Shown here piece by piece: positions 18,692 through 34,090 of a stretch of DNA of 64,000 nt. A program made the position numbers and the translations under genes. Position 1 is the stretch's first letter. Each line of letters starts with the position of its first letter. The notes below the pieces were generated by a model. That model worked only from the letters and a program-made list of their open reading frames with translations, was not told the origin of the DNA and searched no databases. The stretch comes from Mycobacterium sp. URHB0044 (GTDB lineage: Bacteria; Actinomycetota; Actinomycetes; Mycobacteriales; Mycobacteriaceae), in NCBI RefSeq assembly GCF_000620625.1, contig NZ_JIAW01000018.1, forward strand, positions 62,001-126,000. Direction: 5' to 3'.

Positions 18692-18994
18692 TCAGTCGCT
18701 GGCTGGCAACGGCTTGGCTTCCTTGAGCGCCAGCACCGTCGTGCCGATGGACAACGAGCCGGCACCGGCCTTGGTGACCAGCACCTCGGCTCCGCCCTCG
18801 TCGACGTACCGCTTGCCCATCAGACTGCCGTCGGCAAAGGCAGGGTCGGGTGTGCCGTGCGACAGCGGCCCTGCGTCCAACGCCAGCATCGGGTGACCGC
18901 CGCACCGGAGCTCGTCGAGACTATCGGCGGACTTTACGACGATCACCTGGGTATCACACACCTGGCTTCGCAACCGCGTGCCGTTCTTGAACAT
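18692..18994 (-). CDS. Conserved-looking hypothetical protein, 100 residues
   Basis: I do not recognise the family. The protein has an N-terminal Cys (VCDTQVIVV), a Cys-Gly-Gly-His-Pro segment (ELRCGGHPMLAL), a middle GKRYVDEGGAEVLVTKAGAG, and no signal or membrane segment. The start at 18994 is backed by AAGGGAG at good spacing. An upstream ATG at 19024 lies inside the synthetase gene and is less likely. It follows the acyl-CoA synthetase by 13 bases, so the two are probably one operon. The single CGGH might bind metal or be a redox site; this is a guess. Confidence 0.7.
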   Translation of the reverse strand: MFKNGTRLRSQVCDTQVIVVKSADSLDELRCGGHPMLALDAGPLSHGTPDPAFADGSLMGKRYVDEGGAEVLVTKAGAGSLSIGTTVLALKEAKPLPASD

Positions 18995-19007
18995 ATTGTC
19001 TCCCTTG

Positions 19008-20504
19008 TTAATCGACTTCGGCATCGATGAGGCTTGCGACGATGTCGCGGCGAAGAAGTTTCCCGGTGGCGTTCGTCGGCAACTCGTCGCGGAACACGAT
19101 CCGGTCCGGCGTACGCGAACCCCTCAAGATCCTCCGCACGTACTCCCGCAATTCGTCGGGGTCGGGCTCGATGTCGTTGGCCGGCACGACGACGGCGACG
19201 ATGGCCTGACCCCACTGCGGATCCGGGACGCCAACGACGGCGACCTCCCGCACGCGCGGATGCTCGACCAGAACGTCCTCCAGCTCAGCCGGGGCAATGT
19301 TCTCCCCGCCGCGAATGATCGTGTCGTCCGAACGCCCGGTGATGAACAGATAGCCGGCCCCGTCCAAGGTGGCGATGTCCCTGGTGGCAAACCACCCCTC
19401 GTCGTCGAGCACCGAGCCGATACCGGTGTACCTCCCCGACACCTGCTCGCCCCGCACGAACAGTTCACCGGTCTCGTCCGTGTCGAGGACCGTGCCGTCC
19501 TCCGCACGGATCTGCACTTCGATCCCGGGCACCGGTTGGCCGACCGAACCGAGCCGACTTGCCACCAGTTCGTCCGGGTGACCGTGGAATTCGCGGTGGT
19601 CGTCCGGCGTCAGCACCGCGACGGTCGAGCTGGTCTCGGTCAGCCCGTATGCGTTGACGAATCCGACATGCGGCAAGCGGTCAAGCGCTCTGCGCACTAA
19701 CGGAAGTGGGACCTTCGACCCGCCGTAGGCCAGGTTGCGCAGCGACGGCAGCTCGACCGGCTCCTGCTCGAGGACGGTGACGATGCGGTCCAACATGGTC
19801 GGCACGACGGTCGCGGTGGTCACCTGCTCGTCAGCGACGAGGCCCACCCACCCGCGTGCATCGAAGTTCGTCAGGTACACCATCTTCCGACCCGCATAGA
19901 GGTTGGACATGGCCGCGTTGACTCCCGCGATGTGATAAGGCGGCACGCAGATCAGGGCCGCATCCGTCGCGGCCGCCGATCCGAACTCGACGGTGCCAGT
20001 GATGTAACTGGTTAGGTTCCCGTGGGACAACTCGACCGCCTTGGGCTTCGAGGTGGTGCCCGACGTGAACAACACGATCGCGACGTCCTCGGCGTCGGCG
20101 AACTCCGCGGCGGGCTCAGCGCCGCGCGCAGCAGCCAGGAAGTCTTCGGAATCGATGACGTGCTGGGCAACGTCGCCGATCACTTCGCGGTACCGCCCGT
20201 CGACGACCACCAGCGGAGCGGGCAGCCGTGCGATCAATTCCTGAACGCCCTGGCCACTCAACCGGTAGTTGATCGGGGTGTAGGGCACTCCGGCGCGCGC
20301 CGCCGCGAAGATCAGCAGCGGCTGCATGACACCTCCCGCGCCGACATAGACGACGTGTTCGACATCGCTGCCTGCAATGACACCCGCACCCCCGTCGGCG
20401 AGAGCGCTGAGCTCACCGACGGTCCACCGGTCGACGGCATCCACTAGCGCGACACGCTCCGGGTGCTCCGAAACTGCCATCTCCAACAACAGCGAAACGC
20501 TCAA
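19008..20504 (-). CDS. AMP-forming acyl-CoA synthetase (second FadD-like)
   Basis: About 498 residues. It carries the ATP/AMP loop FTSGTTSKPKAVELSHGN, the YGLTETSS adenylate motif, the hinge GGENIAPAELE and the C-terminal NATGKLLRR with the catalytic Lys. Start: TTG 20504 has AAAGG seven bases upstream and gives a natural N-terminus (SVSLLLEMAVSEHPERVAL). ATG 20549 is an alternative that runs into the promoter region. Probably cotranscribed with the 100-residue protein downstream and divergent from the GntR regulator. The substrate is not readable; the neighbourhood suggests a lipid-derived acid. Confidence 0.9.
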   Translation of the reverse strand: MSVSLLLEMAVSEHPERVALVDAVDRWTVGELSALADGGAGVIAGSDVEHVVYVGAGGVMQPLLIFAAARAGVPYTPINYRLSGQGVQELIARLPAPLVVVDGRYREVIGDVAQHVIDSEDFLAAARGAEPAAEFADAEDVAIVLFTSGTTSKPKAVELSHGNLTSYITGTVEFGSAAATDAALICVPPYHIAGVNAAMSNLYAGRKMVYLTNFDARGWVGLVADEQVTTATVVPTMLDRIVTVLEQEPVELPSLRNLAYGGSKVPLPLVRRALDRLPHVGFVNAYGLTETSSTVAVLTPDDHREFHGHPDELVASRLGSVGQPVPGIEVQIRAEDGTVLDTDETGELFVRGEQVSGRYTGIGSVLDDEGWFATRDIATLDGAGYLFITGRSDDTIIRGGENIAPAELEDVLVEHPRVREVAVVGVPDPQWGQAIVAVVVPANDIEPDPDELREYVRRILRGSRTPDRIVFRDELPTNATGKLLRRDIVASLIDAEVD

Positions 20505-20554
20505 GGCCGCGCCTTTCCTCGACCGAAGGTGAAACTGGGCCGAATTCAAGATAC

Positions 20555-20568
20555 AGCTATATAGTTAG
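20555..20568. promoter_or_regulatory. TATATAG-type site between acyl-CoA synthetase and GntR genes
   Basis: AGCTATATAGTTAG contains the palindrome CTATATAG. It matches the site at 21538-21551 at 12 of 14 bases. The two sites sit on either side of the GntR/FadR gene, so they are candidate operators for it. TATAGT inside the site could also serve as a -10 element. Confidence 0.45.
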
Positions 20569-20706
20569 TTATTTACTCTGGGGGCTGACGGCGATGGAGA
20601 CGTGGGGCGCTCGCCAAGCCTGCCAACCCTGGTTCAGGTCAGCATTCGACTAGCCTGACCTGAAGGTTTGATCGAATCGCGTGGTACTCGACCGGTGGAG
20701 GTTGCA

Positions 20707-21447
20707 ATGGAGGTCACCAGCCTTCGCGAACCCAAGATGGCCGATCGCGTGGCCACGGTGCTCCGTCGAATGTTCATCCGGGGTGAAATCGCCGAAGGCA
20801 CGATGCTCCCACCGGAGTCGGAGTTGATGGAGCGCTTCGGCGTTTCGCGGCCGACACTGCGTGAGGCGTTTCGTGTGCTCGAGTCGGAGTCCCTGATCAG
20901 GGTTGAGCGTGGGGTGCGCGGCGGCGCTCGCGTCACGCGGCCCACGCGAGCGACGCTGGCGCGTTACGCCGGCCTGATCCTCGAGTACGAGGGTGTCACC
21001 GTCAAGGACGTTTACGACGCACGTGTGACACTCGAAGTGCCGATGGTTCAGCAGTTGGCCAAGCAGCGGAACGCGAAGGCAATCGCGGAGCTCGAGCAGA
21101 TCGTCGAACGAGAAGCGCAGCTCAGTCCAGGCAATGAAGCAGTGGACCAGCTCACGGACTTTCACGCCGCCATTGCACGGTTGTCCGGCAACGCGACGCT
21201 GCAGATCGTGAGCGACATGCTGCACCACGTGATCGAGAAGGCCAACCGCTCGCTGCAGCCCACCGCGGGAACCCGTGCCGAGCAGGCGGTCCGGCGGTCG
21301 GTCAAGACCCATCGAATGGTGCTGGACATGATCAAGGCAGGCGACGCGGACAAGGCGGGCGAGCTGTGGAAGCGCCACCTCCAGAAGGCGGAGGAATTCG
21401 TTCTGACGGGTTCCGAGATGTCCACTGTCGTCGACCTTCTCGAGTGA
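20707..21447 (+). CDS. GntR family regulator, FadR/FCD subfamily
   Basis: 246 residues. An N-terminal winged helix-turn-helix (about 10-75; the PPESELMERFGVSRPTLREA pattern is textbook FadR-type) is followed by an FCD ligand domain with metal-site-like positions DFHAAIA, KTHRMVLDMI and LWKRHLQ. FCD regulators usually sense acids or acyl-CoA. ATG 20707 has GGAGG five bases upstream; TTG 20668 would extend it by 13 residues without support. It lies between the second acyl-CoA synthetase and the SDR and probably controls both. Confidence 0.9.
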   Translation: MEVTSLREPKMADRVATVLRRMFIRGEIAEGTMLPPESELMERFGVSRPTLREAFRVLESESLIRVERGVRGGARVTRPTRATLARYAGLILEYEGVTVKDVYDARVTLEVPMVQQLAKQRNAKAIAELEQIVEREAQLSPGNEAVDQLTDFHAAIARLSGNATLQIVSDMLHHVIEKANRSLQPTAGTRAEQAVRRSVKTHRMVLDMIKAGDADKAGELWKRHLQKAEEFVLTGSEMSTVVDLLE

Positions 21448-21537
21448 CGGGAACGCGACACCTAGCAGCGGCCGTCGCCGCCCTGATGACGACGCTACCG
21501 CGAAACGGTGGGGGTGGGTGATCGATCGTCGTAAATG

Positions 21538-21551
21538 AGTTATATAGTTAA
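21538..21551. promoter_or_regulatory. TATATAG-type site upstream of the SDR gene
   Basis: AGTTATATAGTTAA, nearly the same as the site at 20555. It lies about 70 bases before the SDR start and contains TATAGT, a good -10 element. Probably promoter plus operator. Confidence 0.45.
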
Positions 21552-21618
21552 GCGCAATCGAGCGAGATGTAGCGACTGCTGCGCTACTCGCCTCAACGAC
21601 GCTGCACGAGGAGAACTG

Positions 21619-22398
21619 GTGACGATACGGCAATTCGAAGGCGCATCCGCGATCGTCAGCGGCGGCGCGGGCGGTTTGGGCGAGGCCGCCATCCGCCGAC
21701 TCCACGCCGAAGGACTCGGGGTCGTCATCGCCGATCTCTCCGCGGACAAGGGCAAGGCGTTGGCCGACGAACTGGGCAGGCGCGCGGTGTTCGTCAGCAC
21801 CGACGTGACGAGCGAGGAGAGCATCCATGGAGCCGTCGAGCAGGCCAACCAACTTGGTCAGCTGCGCTATGCCGTCGTCGCACACGGCGGTTACGGTGTG
21901 GCACAACGGATCGTCCAGCGCGACGGTAGTCCGGCCGACATGGACGGCTTCGCCAAGACCATCGACCTCTACCTCAACGGCACGTACAACGTCGCTCGGT
22001 TGGTGGCGGCCTCGGTCGCCACGGCCCAGCCGCTGGAAGACGGCGAGCGGGGCGCCCTGGTGCTCACTGCATCGATCGCGGGATACGAAGGTCAGATCGG
22101 CCAGAGCGCCTATGCCGCAGCGAAGGCCGGCGTCATTGGCTTGACCATCGCCGCCGCACGCGACCTCAGTTCGGTGGGCATCCGCGTCAACACCATCGCA
22201 CCCGGCACGATGAAGACACCGATGATGGAATCCGTCGGCGAGGAGGCCCTCGCCAAGTTCGCCGCCAACGTCCCTTTTCCGAAGCGACTGGGCACACCCG
22301 CCGAGTTCGCCGATGCAGCGACGTTCCTACTGAGAAACGGTTACGTCAACGGCGAGGTCATACGTCTCGACGGGGCGCAACGCTTCACCCCGAGGTAG
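21619..22398 (+). CDS. Short-chain dehydrogenase/reductase (3-hydroxyacyl-CoA dehydrogenase type)
   Basis: 259 residues. The Rossmann motif is SGGAGGLGEA; Asp after strand 2 (VVIADLS) suggests NAD preference. The catalytic Ser and YAAAK are intact (TASIAG and QSAYAAAKAG). The IRVNTIAPG segment is typical. Overall it resembles type-10 hydroxyacyl-CoA dehydrogenases that act in beta-oxidation. GTG 21619 is preceded by GAGGAG; longer frames starting at 21535 begin within the promoter site and are rejected. Functionally it would supply the 3-ketoacyl-CoA used by the thiolase. Confidence 0.9.
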   Translation: MTIRQFEGASAIVSGGAGGLGEAAIRRLHAEGLGVVIADLSADKGKALADELGRRAVFVSTDVTSEESIHGAVEQANQLGQLRYAVVAHGGYGVAQRIVQRDGSPADMDGFAKTIDLYLNGTYNVARLVAASVATAQPLEDGERGALVLTASIAGYEGQIGQSAYAAAKAGVIGLTIAAARDLSSVGIRVNTIAPGTMKTPMMESVGEEALAKFAANVPFPKRLGTPAEFADAATFLLRNGYVNGEVIRLDGAQRFTPR

Positions 22399-22440
22399 CG
22401 GTCCCTAGCGGCTAGCGCGGCCGGCGCCACACCTTGGGGC

Positions 22441-22500
22441 GCCGACTGTGGACGTGACGAGATTCTCGGGCCGATTTCATCGTGACGCGCACAGTGGCGG
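22441..22500. repeat. Palindromic element A, upstream copy
   Basis: About 60 bases with imperfect inverted-repeat arms (22441-22462 against 22477-22500). Shared blocks with the copy at 23424-23482 include GACTGTG, TGACGAGAT, GCCGATT, TCGT and GCACA in the same order and spacing. The two copies bracket the DUF559 gene. Confidence 0.6.
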
Positions 22501-22550
22501 GCTGTGGATGAGTTCGACGGCAGATCGGACGCAAGGCGCACCATCCGCAC

Positions 22551-23420
22551 ATGTCATCACCGCCCTGGCCGTTCATCGGCACTGAAGTTCTGTCGGCCGG
22601 ATCGCTGCCCGAGCACACCATCCGCACCCGTTACACGCAGCTCTGCCCCGGCGTCTACGTACCGACGGGCGCCGACGTGTCGGCGATCCAACGCGCCACG
22701 GCGGCCTGGCTGTGGTCGAAGAGGCGCGGCATCTTGGCTGGGCAATCGGCGGCCGCCGTGTTGGGGACCGACTGGATCGAGGGCGACGACCCGGCCGAAC
22801 TGATTCACGACAACCGCCGGGCACCGACGGGGCTCGTCGTCCGGACCGAAGACCTTCAGCCCAGTGAGGTGACAACCGTCGGCGAGACGCGGGTAACCGC
22901 CCCGGCCCGGACGGCTTTCGACATCGGCAGGCACACCGTCGGCAGGGTCCAGGCGATCAAGCGCCTCGACGCGCTCGCCAACGCAACAGGCGTAACCATT
23001 GAAGACGTTGTAGCCATTGCCGCCGCGCACCCCGGTGTGCGCGGGCTGCACCGGCTCCGCCACGTCCTCCCGCTTATGGACGGCGGCGCGGAATCGCCCC
23101 AGGAAACCGAGGCTCGCCTGGCCTTGATCGACGCCGGATTACCCGCGCCTAGGACTCAGCACGTCATTCGAGGCCGCTACGGCGAGTTCATCGCGCGCGT
23201 CGACATGGCCTACACGGGCGTCAAGGTCGCCATCGAATACGACGGCCCGCAGCATTGGACCGATCCGATCGTCCGACAGCGTGACATCGACAAGGGGTAC
23301 GAACTCCACGACCTGGGCTGGGCCGTCATCCGAGTGAGCCGTGACCTCCTGTACTACCGACGTGCGACCTACGTGCGCCGCGTCGAAATGCTCCTTCGAG
23401 AGCGCGGCATGGTCTGGTGA
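22551..23420 (+). CDS. DUF559/Vsr-like endonuclease-domain protein
   Basis: 289 residues. The N-terminal part (about 1-90) resembles the winged-helix region of AbiEi-type proteins. The C-terminal 100 residues match the DUF559 restriction-endonuclease-like fold: VAIEYDGPQHW with the Glu and Asp of the active site, then Arg-Asp-x-x-Lys and LGWAVIRVSRD. Such proteins are frequent and variable in mycobacteria and are not tied to a known partner. No methylase, antitoxin or plasmid gene adjoins it. It is bracketed by two related palindromes. The ATG has no clear ribosome site. DNA nicking or cleavage is inferred from the fold. Confidence 0.85.
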   Translation: MSSPPWPFIGTEVLSAGSLPEHTIRTRYTQLCPGVYVPTGADVSAIQRATAAWLWSKRRGILAGQSAAAVLGTDWIEGDDPAELIHDNRRAPTGLVVRTEDLQPSEVTTVGETRVTAPARTAFDIGRHTVGRVQAIKRLDALANATGVTIEDVVAIAAAHPGVRGLHRLRHVLPLMDGGAESPQETEARLALIDAGLPAPRTQHVIRGRYGEFIARVDMAYTGVKVAIEYDGPQHWTDPIVRQRDIDKGYELHDLGWAVIRVSRDLLYYRRATYVRRVEMLLRERGMVW

Positions 23421-23423
23421 CCT

Positions 23424-23482
23424 CGCGACTGTGCGCCTGACGAGATCTGAGCGCCGATTCTCTCGTCAGATGCACACTCGCG
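23424..23482. repeat. Palindromic element A, downstream copy
   Basis: 22-base arms at 23424-23445 and 23461-23482 pair at 19 of 22 positions. Two of the three mismatches would be G-U pairs in RNA. The spacer is 15 bases. It starts four bases after the DUF559 stop and is closely related to the copy at 22441-22500. Confidence 0.7.
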
Positions 23483-23486
23483 CAAC

Positions 23487-23522
23487 GAAAGAGCCCCTGG
23501 GCAAGTACCCAGGGGCTCTTTC
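23487..23522. terminator. Terminator hairpin between rpoC and the DUF559 gene
   Basis: A perfect 15-bp stem (23487-23501 with 23508-23522) and six-base loop. It lies 10 bases after the rpoC stop and can end transcription from both sides. No long U-tract follows, as is common in mycobacteria. Confidence 0.85.
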
Positions 23523-23531
23523 GCAAAACAA

Positions 23532-27479
<3,948 letters not shown>

Positions 27480-27516
27480 GTAACTCCCTTTCCCCTTGCG
27501 GGCTAATGACTAATAA

Positions 27517-31008
<3,492 letters not shown>

Positions 31009-31509
31009 GATGCATCCTTCCAGCACCCGTGCGACGATCGAATGCCTGGTGGAGCCAGACCCGTACGCCGCGTTATTTGCTTCGGTTTGGCCGGCTCTCG
31101 CCTGTCCGCATCACGGAAACACGGCACGCAACTAGATCACTGAGCAGGGCTCAGGCTAGGACCACGGTGTCTGTGCGGGTGAGGTGGGCAGGAGGCAGCC
31201 AGCGCAACGTCCAACAATAGCGCAGGACGGCGCATTCCTCAACAAGCCCATCGCAGCCACATGCTGGGGGCTATTAGATGCTGGCTGGCGTCCTGAACCC
31301 GTGCAACACATGCTGCCCAACAGACTGGCCCGTTTGGGCGCTTCCGTCAAGAGTTCACACGCGGTTTCATGTGGATGGATTTCGCCGGTTCCCGGCCCCG
31401 GACACGGTCGGCGACCACGCCAGGGCGCAGCGGGACGCGACGGATCGATCCAACACCGCGGGCGCCTTCACTGCGGCTGGGCTCCCCGGTCGTGTCGACC
31501 GGGGACCGG
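31009..31509. other. rpoB leader and intergenic region before mceG end
   Basis: About 500 bases with no credible gene. The minus strand carries the likely rpoB promoter (31214-31242) and a leader of roughly 200 bases. The remaining 267 bases up to the mceG stop show no clear hairpin or ORF. Confidence 0.6.
31214..31242 (-). promoter_or_regulatory. Probable rpoBC promoter
   Basis: On the minus strand TTGAGG (31242-31237) and TATTGT (31219-31214) are separated by exactly 17 bases, a good sigma-A arrangement. The predicted start is about 200 bases before rpoB. Confidence 0.5.
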
Positions 31510-32589
31510 TCACTCCTTGGCGACGGGAATGGATGCCGTCGGCGAGTCGTCCTCGGTCTGGCGGTGACGTGCCTCCGCGTCCACCGGGAGCTCGTGGGCG
31601 GCGTACTTGTGGGTGCCTTCGAGGTCGTCGCGGATGGCTTCCTGCGCGGCGGGCGGCAGGGTGTGCATGATCTCGCGCACCCGGGCCTGGCGACGGCCGA
31701 CGGCCTTGCGCTCGGGCATGCCCGGCGTGGCCTGAATCTGCGGCGGCACGCCCTCGATCTCCTCCATGCCACCGTCGTGGTGACCGGCGTCGGCGAGGGC
31801 CTGCTCCTCGGCCATCGTGCCTTCGTCCTTCTCCTCGGACATGCCGATCGGGCCGATGCGGCGACCGTTGAGGAACTGCTTGACGACGGGCTCGTCGGAG
31901 GTCAACAGCACCTCACGCGGTCCGAACATCACCAGGTGCTTGCGGAACAGCATGCCCATGTTGTCGGGCACCGTGCGGGCGATGTTGATGTTGTGCGTGA
32001 CGATCAGGATGGTGCAGTCGATCTGCGCGTTGATGTCGATCAACAGCTGCGACAGGTAGGCGGTACGCACCGGGTCGAGACCGGAGTCGGGCTCGTCGCA
32101 CAGGATGATCTGGGGGTCGAGCACCAGCGAGCGGGCCAGCCCGGCGCGCTTCCGCATACCGCCGGAGATCTCACCGGGGAACTTGGTCTCGTCACCGGTC
32201 AGACCGACCAGGTCGAGCTTCTCCATCACGATCTGACGGATTTCGCTTTCCTTCTTCTTCGTGTGCTCACGAAGCGGGAACGCGGTGTTGTCGTACAGGC
32301 TCATCGAGCCGAACAGCGCGCCGTCCTGGAACATGACGCCGAACAAAGTGCGGATTTCGTAGAGCTCCTTGGCGGAGCACTCGATGATGTTGGTGCCGTC
32401 GACGATGATCTTGCCGCGTTCCGGGCGCAACAGGCCGATCAGCGACTTCAGGAAGACCGACTTACCGGTACCGGACGGACCCAGGAGCACGCTGACCTCG
32501 CCAGCGGGAATCTCGAACGTCACGTCTTCCCAGATTCGCTGGGGCCCGAAGGACTTGGTCAGTCCCTCAACCTGAATACCGATGCCCAC
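31510..32589 (-). CDS. mceG: ATPase of Mce lipid importers (Mkl/MceG)
   Basis: ABC ATPase of 359 residues, the same length as M. tuberculosis Mkl (Rv0655), which energises several Mce systems. Walker A GPSGTGKS (37-44), signature ISGGM (141-145), Walker B IILCDEPDSGLD (from about 161) and the switch His in VTHN (199) are all present. A C-terminal extension of about 100 residues rich in Glu and charged residues is typical of MceG. GTG 32589 has GGAAGGA six bases upstream; TTG 32607 is less likely. Position between rplL and rpoB is conserved in mycobacteria. It probably serves the mce operon at 1-11 kb. Confidence 0.96.
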   Translation of the reverse strand: MGIGIQVEGLTKSFGPQRIWEDVTFEIPAGEVSVLLGPSGTGKSVFLKSLIGLLRPERGKIIVDGTNIIECSAKELYEIRTLFGVMFQDGALFGSMSLYDNTAFPLREHTKKKESEIRQIVMEKLDLVGLTGDETKFPGEISGGMRKRAGLARSLVLDPQIILCDEPDSGLDPVRTAYLSQLLIDINAQIDCTILIVTHNINIARTVPDNMGMLFRKHLVMFGPREVLLTSDEPVVKQFLNGRRIGPIGMSEEKDEGTMAEEQALADAGHHDGGMEEIEGVPPQIQATPGMPERKAVGRRQARVREIMHTLPPAAQEAIRDDLEGTHKYAAHELPVDAEARHRQTEDDSPTASIPVAKE

Positions 32590-32717
32590 GCGCGATCCTT
32601 CCGCCAATTCTGCTTTTCACCACACGCCACCCACCTGTGGCTTGAGTCACTGTAGCTTACCTGCCAGGGGCATAAGACCGTATGGGCAGTGCGGCAGTTG
32701 AATGCCCAATTGAGACG

Positions 32718-32756
32718 ACTGTGGGGCCGATCTGTTTGCCAGATCGACCCCACAGT
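32718..32756 (-). terminator. Terminator hairpin downstream of rplL
   Basis: Stem of 9 bp plus 7 bp with one internal mismatch and a five-base loop (32718-32734 with 32740-32756). It lies 37 bases beyond the rplL stop on the minus strand. Confidence 0.75.
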
Positions 32757-32792
32757 GCGGATTTCGTCGAGCTTGCCGACGTACCGCGGAAA

Positions 32793-33179
32793 CTACTTGA
32801 CGGTCACCGAAGCGCCGGCGGCCTCGAGCTTGGCCTTCGCGTCCTCGGCGGCGTCCTTGTTGACCTTCTCGAGCAGCGGCTTGGGCGCGCTGTCGACGAG
32901 ATCCTTGGCCTCCTTGAGGCCCAGGCCGGACACGATCTCGCGGACGACCTTGATGACGCCGATCTTCTTCTCGCCGGCACCCTCGAGGATGACGTCGAAC
33001 TCGGACTGCTCCTCGGCGGCCTCGGCCGGGGCACCGGCGGGGCCGGCGGCGGCGACGGCGACAGGAGCGGCCGCGGTGACGTCGAAGGTCTCCTCGAACG
33101 CCTTGACGAACTCCGAGAGCTCCAACAGGGTCAGTTCCTTGAACGCGTCGAGCAGGTCTTCGGTGCTGAGCTTGGCCAT
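32793..33179 (-). CDS. rplL: 50S ribosomal protein L7/L12
   Basis: 128 residues. An N-terminal dimerisation domain (LSTEDLLDAFKELTLLELSE), an Ala-rich hinge (about 34-55) and the C-terminal factor-binding domain (EKKIGVIKVVREI and KEAKDLVDSAPKPLLEKV) are complete. It forms the ribosomal stalk with L10. AAGGA-type ribosome site upstream of ATG. Same operon as rplJ, 51 bases after it. Confidence 0.99.
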   Translation of the reverse strand: MAKLSTEDLLDAFKELTLLELSEFVKAFEETFDVTAAAPVAVAAAGPAGAPAEAAEEQSEFDVILEGAGEKKIGVIKVVREIVSGLGLKEAKDLVDSAPKPLLEKVNKDAAEDAKAKLEAAGASVTVK

Positions 33180-33230
33180 GATGTGGTCCTTTCCTTACTT
33201 ACTTACTTGCTTGGTGGGTTGGGGTAGTGC

Positions 33231-33857
33231 TTATTCGGCGGTTGCCGGTGCTTCTGTCTCTGCCTCGGCGGGGGCCGGTGCGTCTGCCTCGGCGGCTGCC
33301 GGTGCGTCAGCCACGGCGGGTGCCGATGCCTCGGCGGGCGCTTCCGCGGCCCGCTTCTCCTGCAGCGCGAAGACGAGGCGGGCGACCTGCGATGCCGGGG
33401 CGGCGAACAGCGCCGCGGCCTGGCTGGTCTTGGCCTTCATCGCGCCGGCCAGCTTGGCCAGCAGCACCTCGCGGGACTCGAGGTCCGCGATGCGGTTGAC
33501 CTCGTCCACGGACAGCGCCTTGCCGTCCATGTAGCCGCCTTTGATGACCAGCGACTTGTGGTCCTTGGCGAAGGTCTTGATCGCCTTGGCGGCGTCGACG
33601 GGCTCGCCCTTGATGAACGCGATCGCGGTCGGACCGGCGAACAGTTCGTCGAGGCCTTCGACACCGGCCTCGCTGGCTGCCCGCTTCACCAAGGTGTTCT
33701 TGGCGACGGAATAGGTGGCGGAACCGCTGAGCGAGCGTCGAAGCTCGGCCAGATTGGCAACCGTCAGCCCGCGGTACTCGGTGACGACGGTGGCCGTCGC
33801 CTCCTTGAACTGTTCGGCGATGTCAGCGACCGCGGTGGCCTTGTCAGCCTTGGCCAT
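33231..33857 (-). CDS. rplJ: 50S ribosomal protein L10
   Basis: Stalk base protein, 208 residues. Typical L10 features: TVVTEYRGLTVANLAELRR near the N-terminus, SVAKNTLVKRA, and the middle GPTAIAFIKGEP. The last 35 residues are a low-complexity Ala/Pro/Glu tail, common in mycobacterial L10. ATG 33857 follows AGGAGG at six bases; longer frames upstream run through the leader and are not coding. Autoregulation through the leader is expected. Confidence 0.98.
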   Translation of the reverse strand: MAKADKATAVADIAEQFKEATATVVTEYRGLTVANLAELRRSLSGSATYSVAKNTLVKRAASEAGVEGLDELFAGPTAIAFIKGEPVDAAKAIKTFAKDHKSLVIKGGYMDGKALSVDEVNRIADLESREVLLAKLAGAMKAKTSQAAALFAAPASQVARLVFALQEKRAAEAPAEASAPAVADAPAAAEADAPAPAEAETEAPATAE

Positions 33858-34054
33858 GCATGCCTCCTCGTGGATGGTTTCGGGTGTTTCACCGGGACCG
33901 ACACGGAGGGCCAGAAATGACGAACGCCCCGACGCAGAATGGCCGGGGCGCGCAAGAATGCAACTACCTCGTCCTCCTGCGTGGGCCGCCCGGACAAGTC
34001 CGGGACCTTCAACCGATTTCTCGGTGACCGACGGTCTTCGGTGGAACGCCGACA
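33858..34054 (-). promoter_or_regulatory. Probable L10 (rplJ) mRNA leader
   Basis: About 200 noncoding bases upstream of rplJ, whose RNA would fold into several hairpins. One is a 7-bp CGCCCCG/CGGGGCG stem (33925-33931 with 33944-33950). The segment GGTCACCGAGAAATCGGTTG with neighbouring AAGGTCCCGG resembles the L10(L12)4-binding leader known from other bacteria. The family match is from memory, not a covariance search. Confidence 0.5.
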
Positions 34055-34084
34055 AGAATAGCTTGCGATCAGCCGATCAGCCAA
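34055..34084 (-). promoter_or_regulatory. Probable rplJL promoter
   Basis: TTGGCT (34084-34079) and TATTCT (34060-34055) on the minus strand with an 18-base spacer, just outside the DUF732 stop. Confidence 0.55.
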
Positions 34085-34090
34085 AACGCG

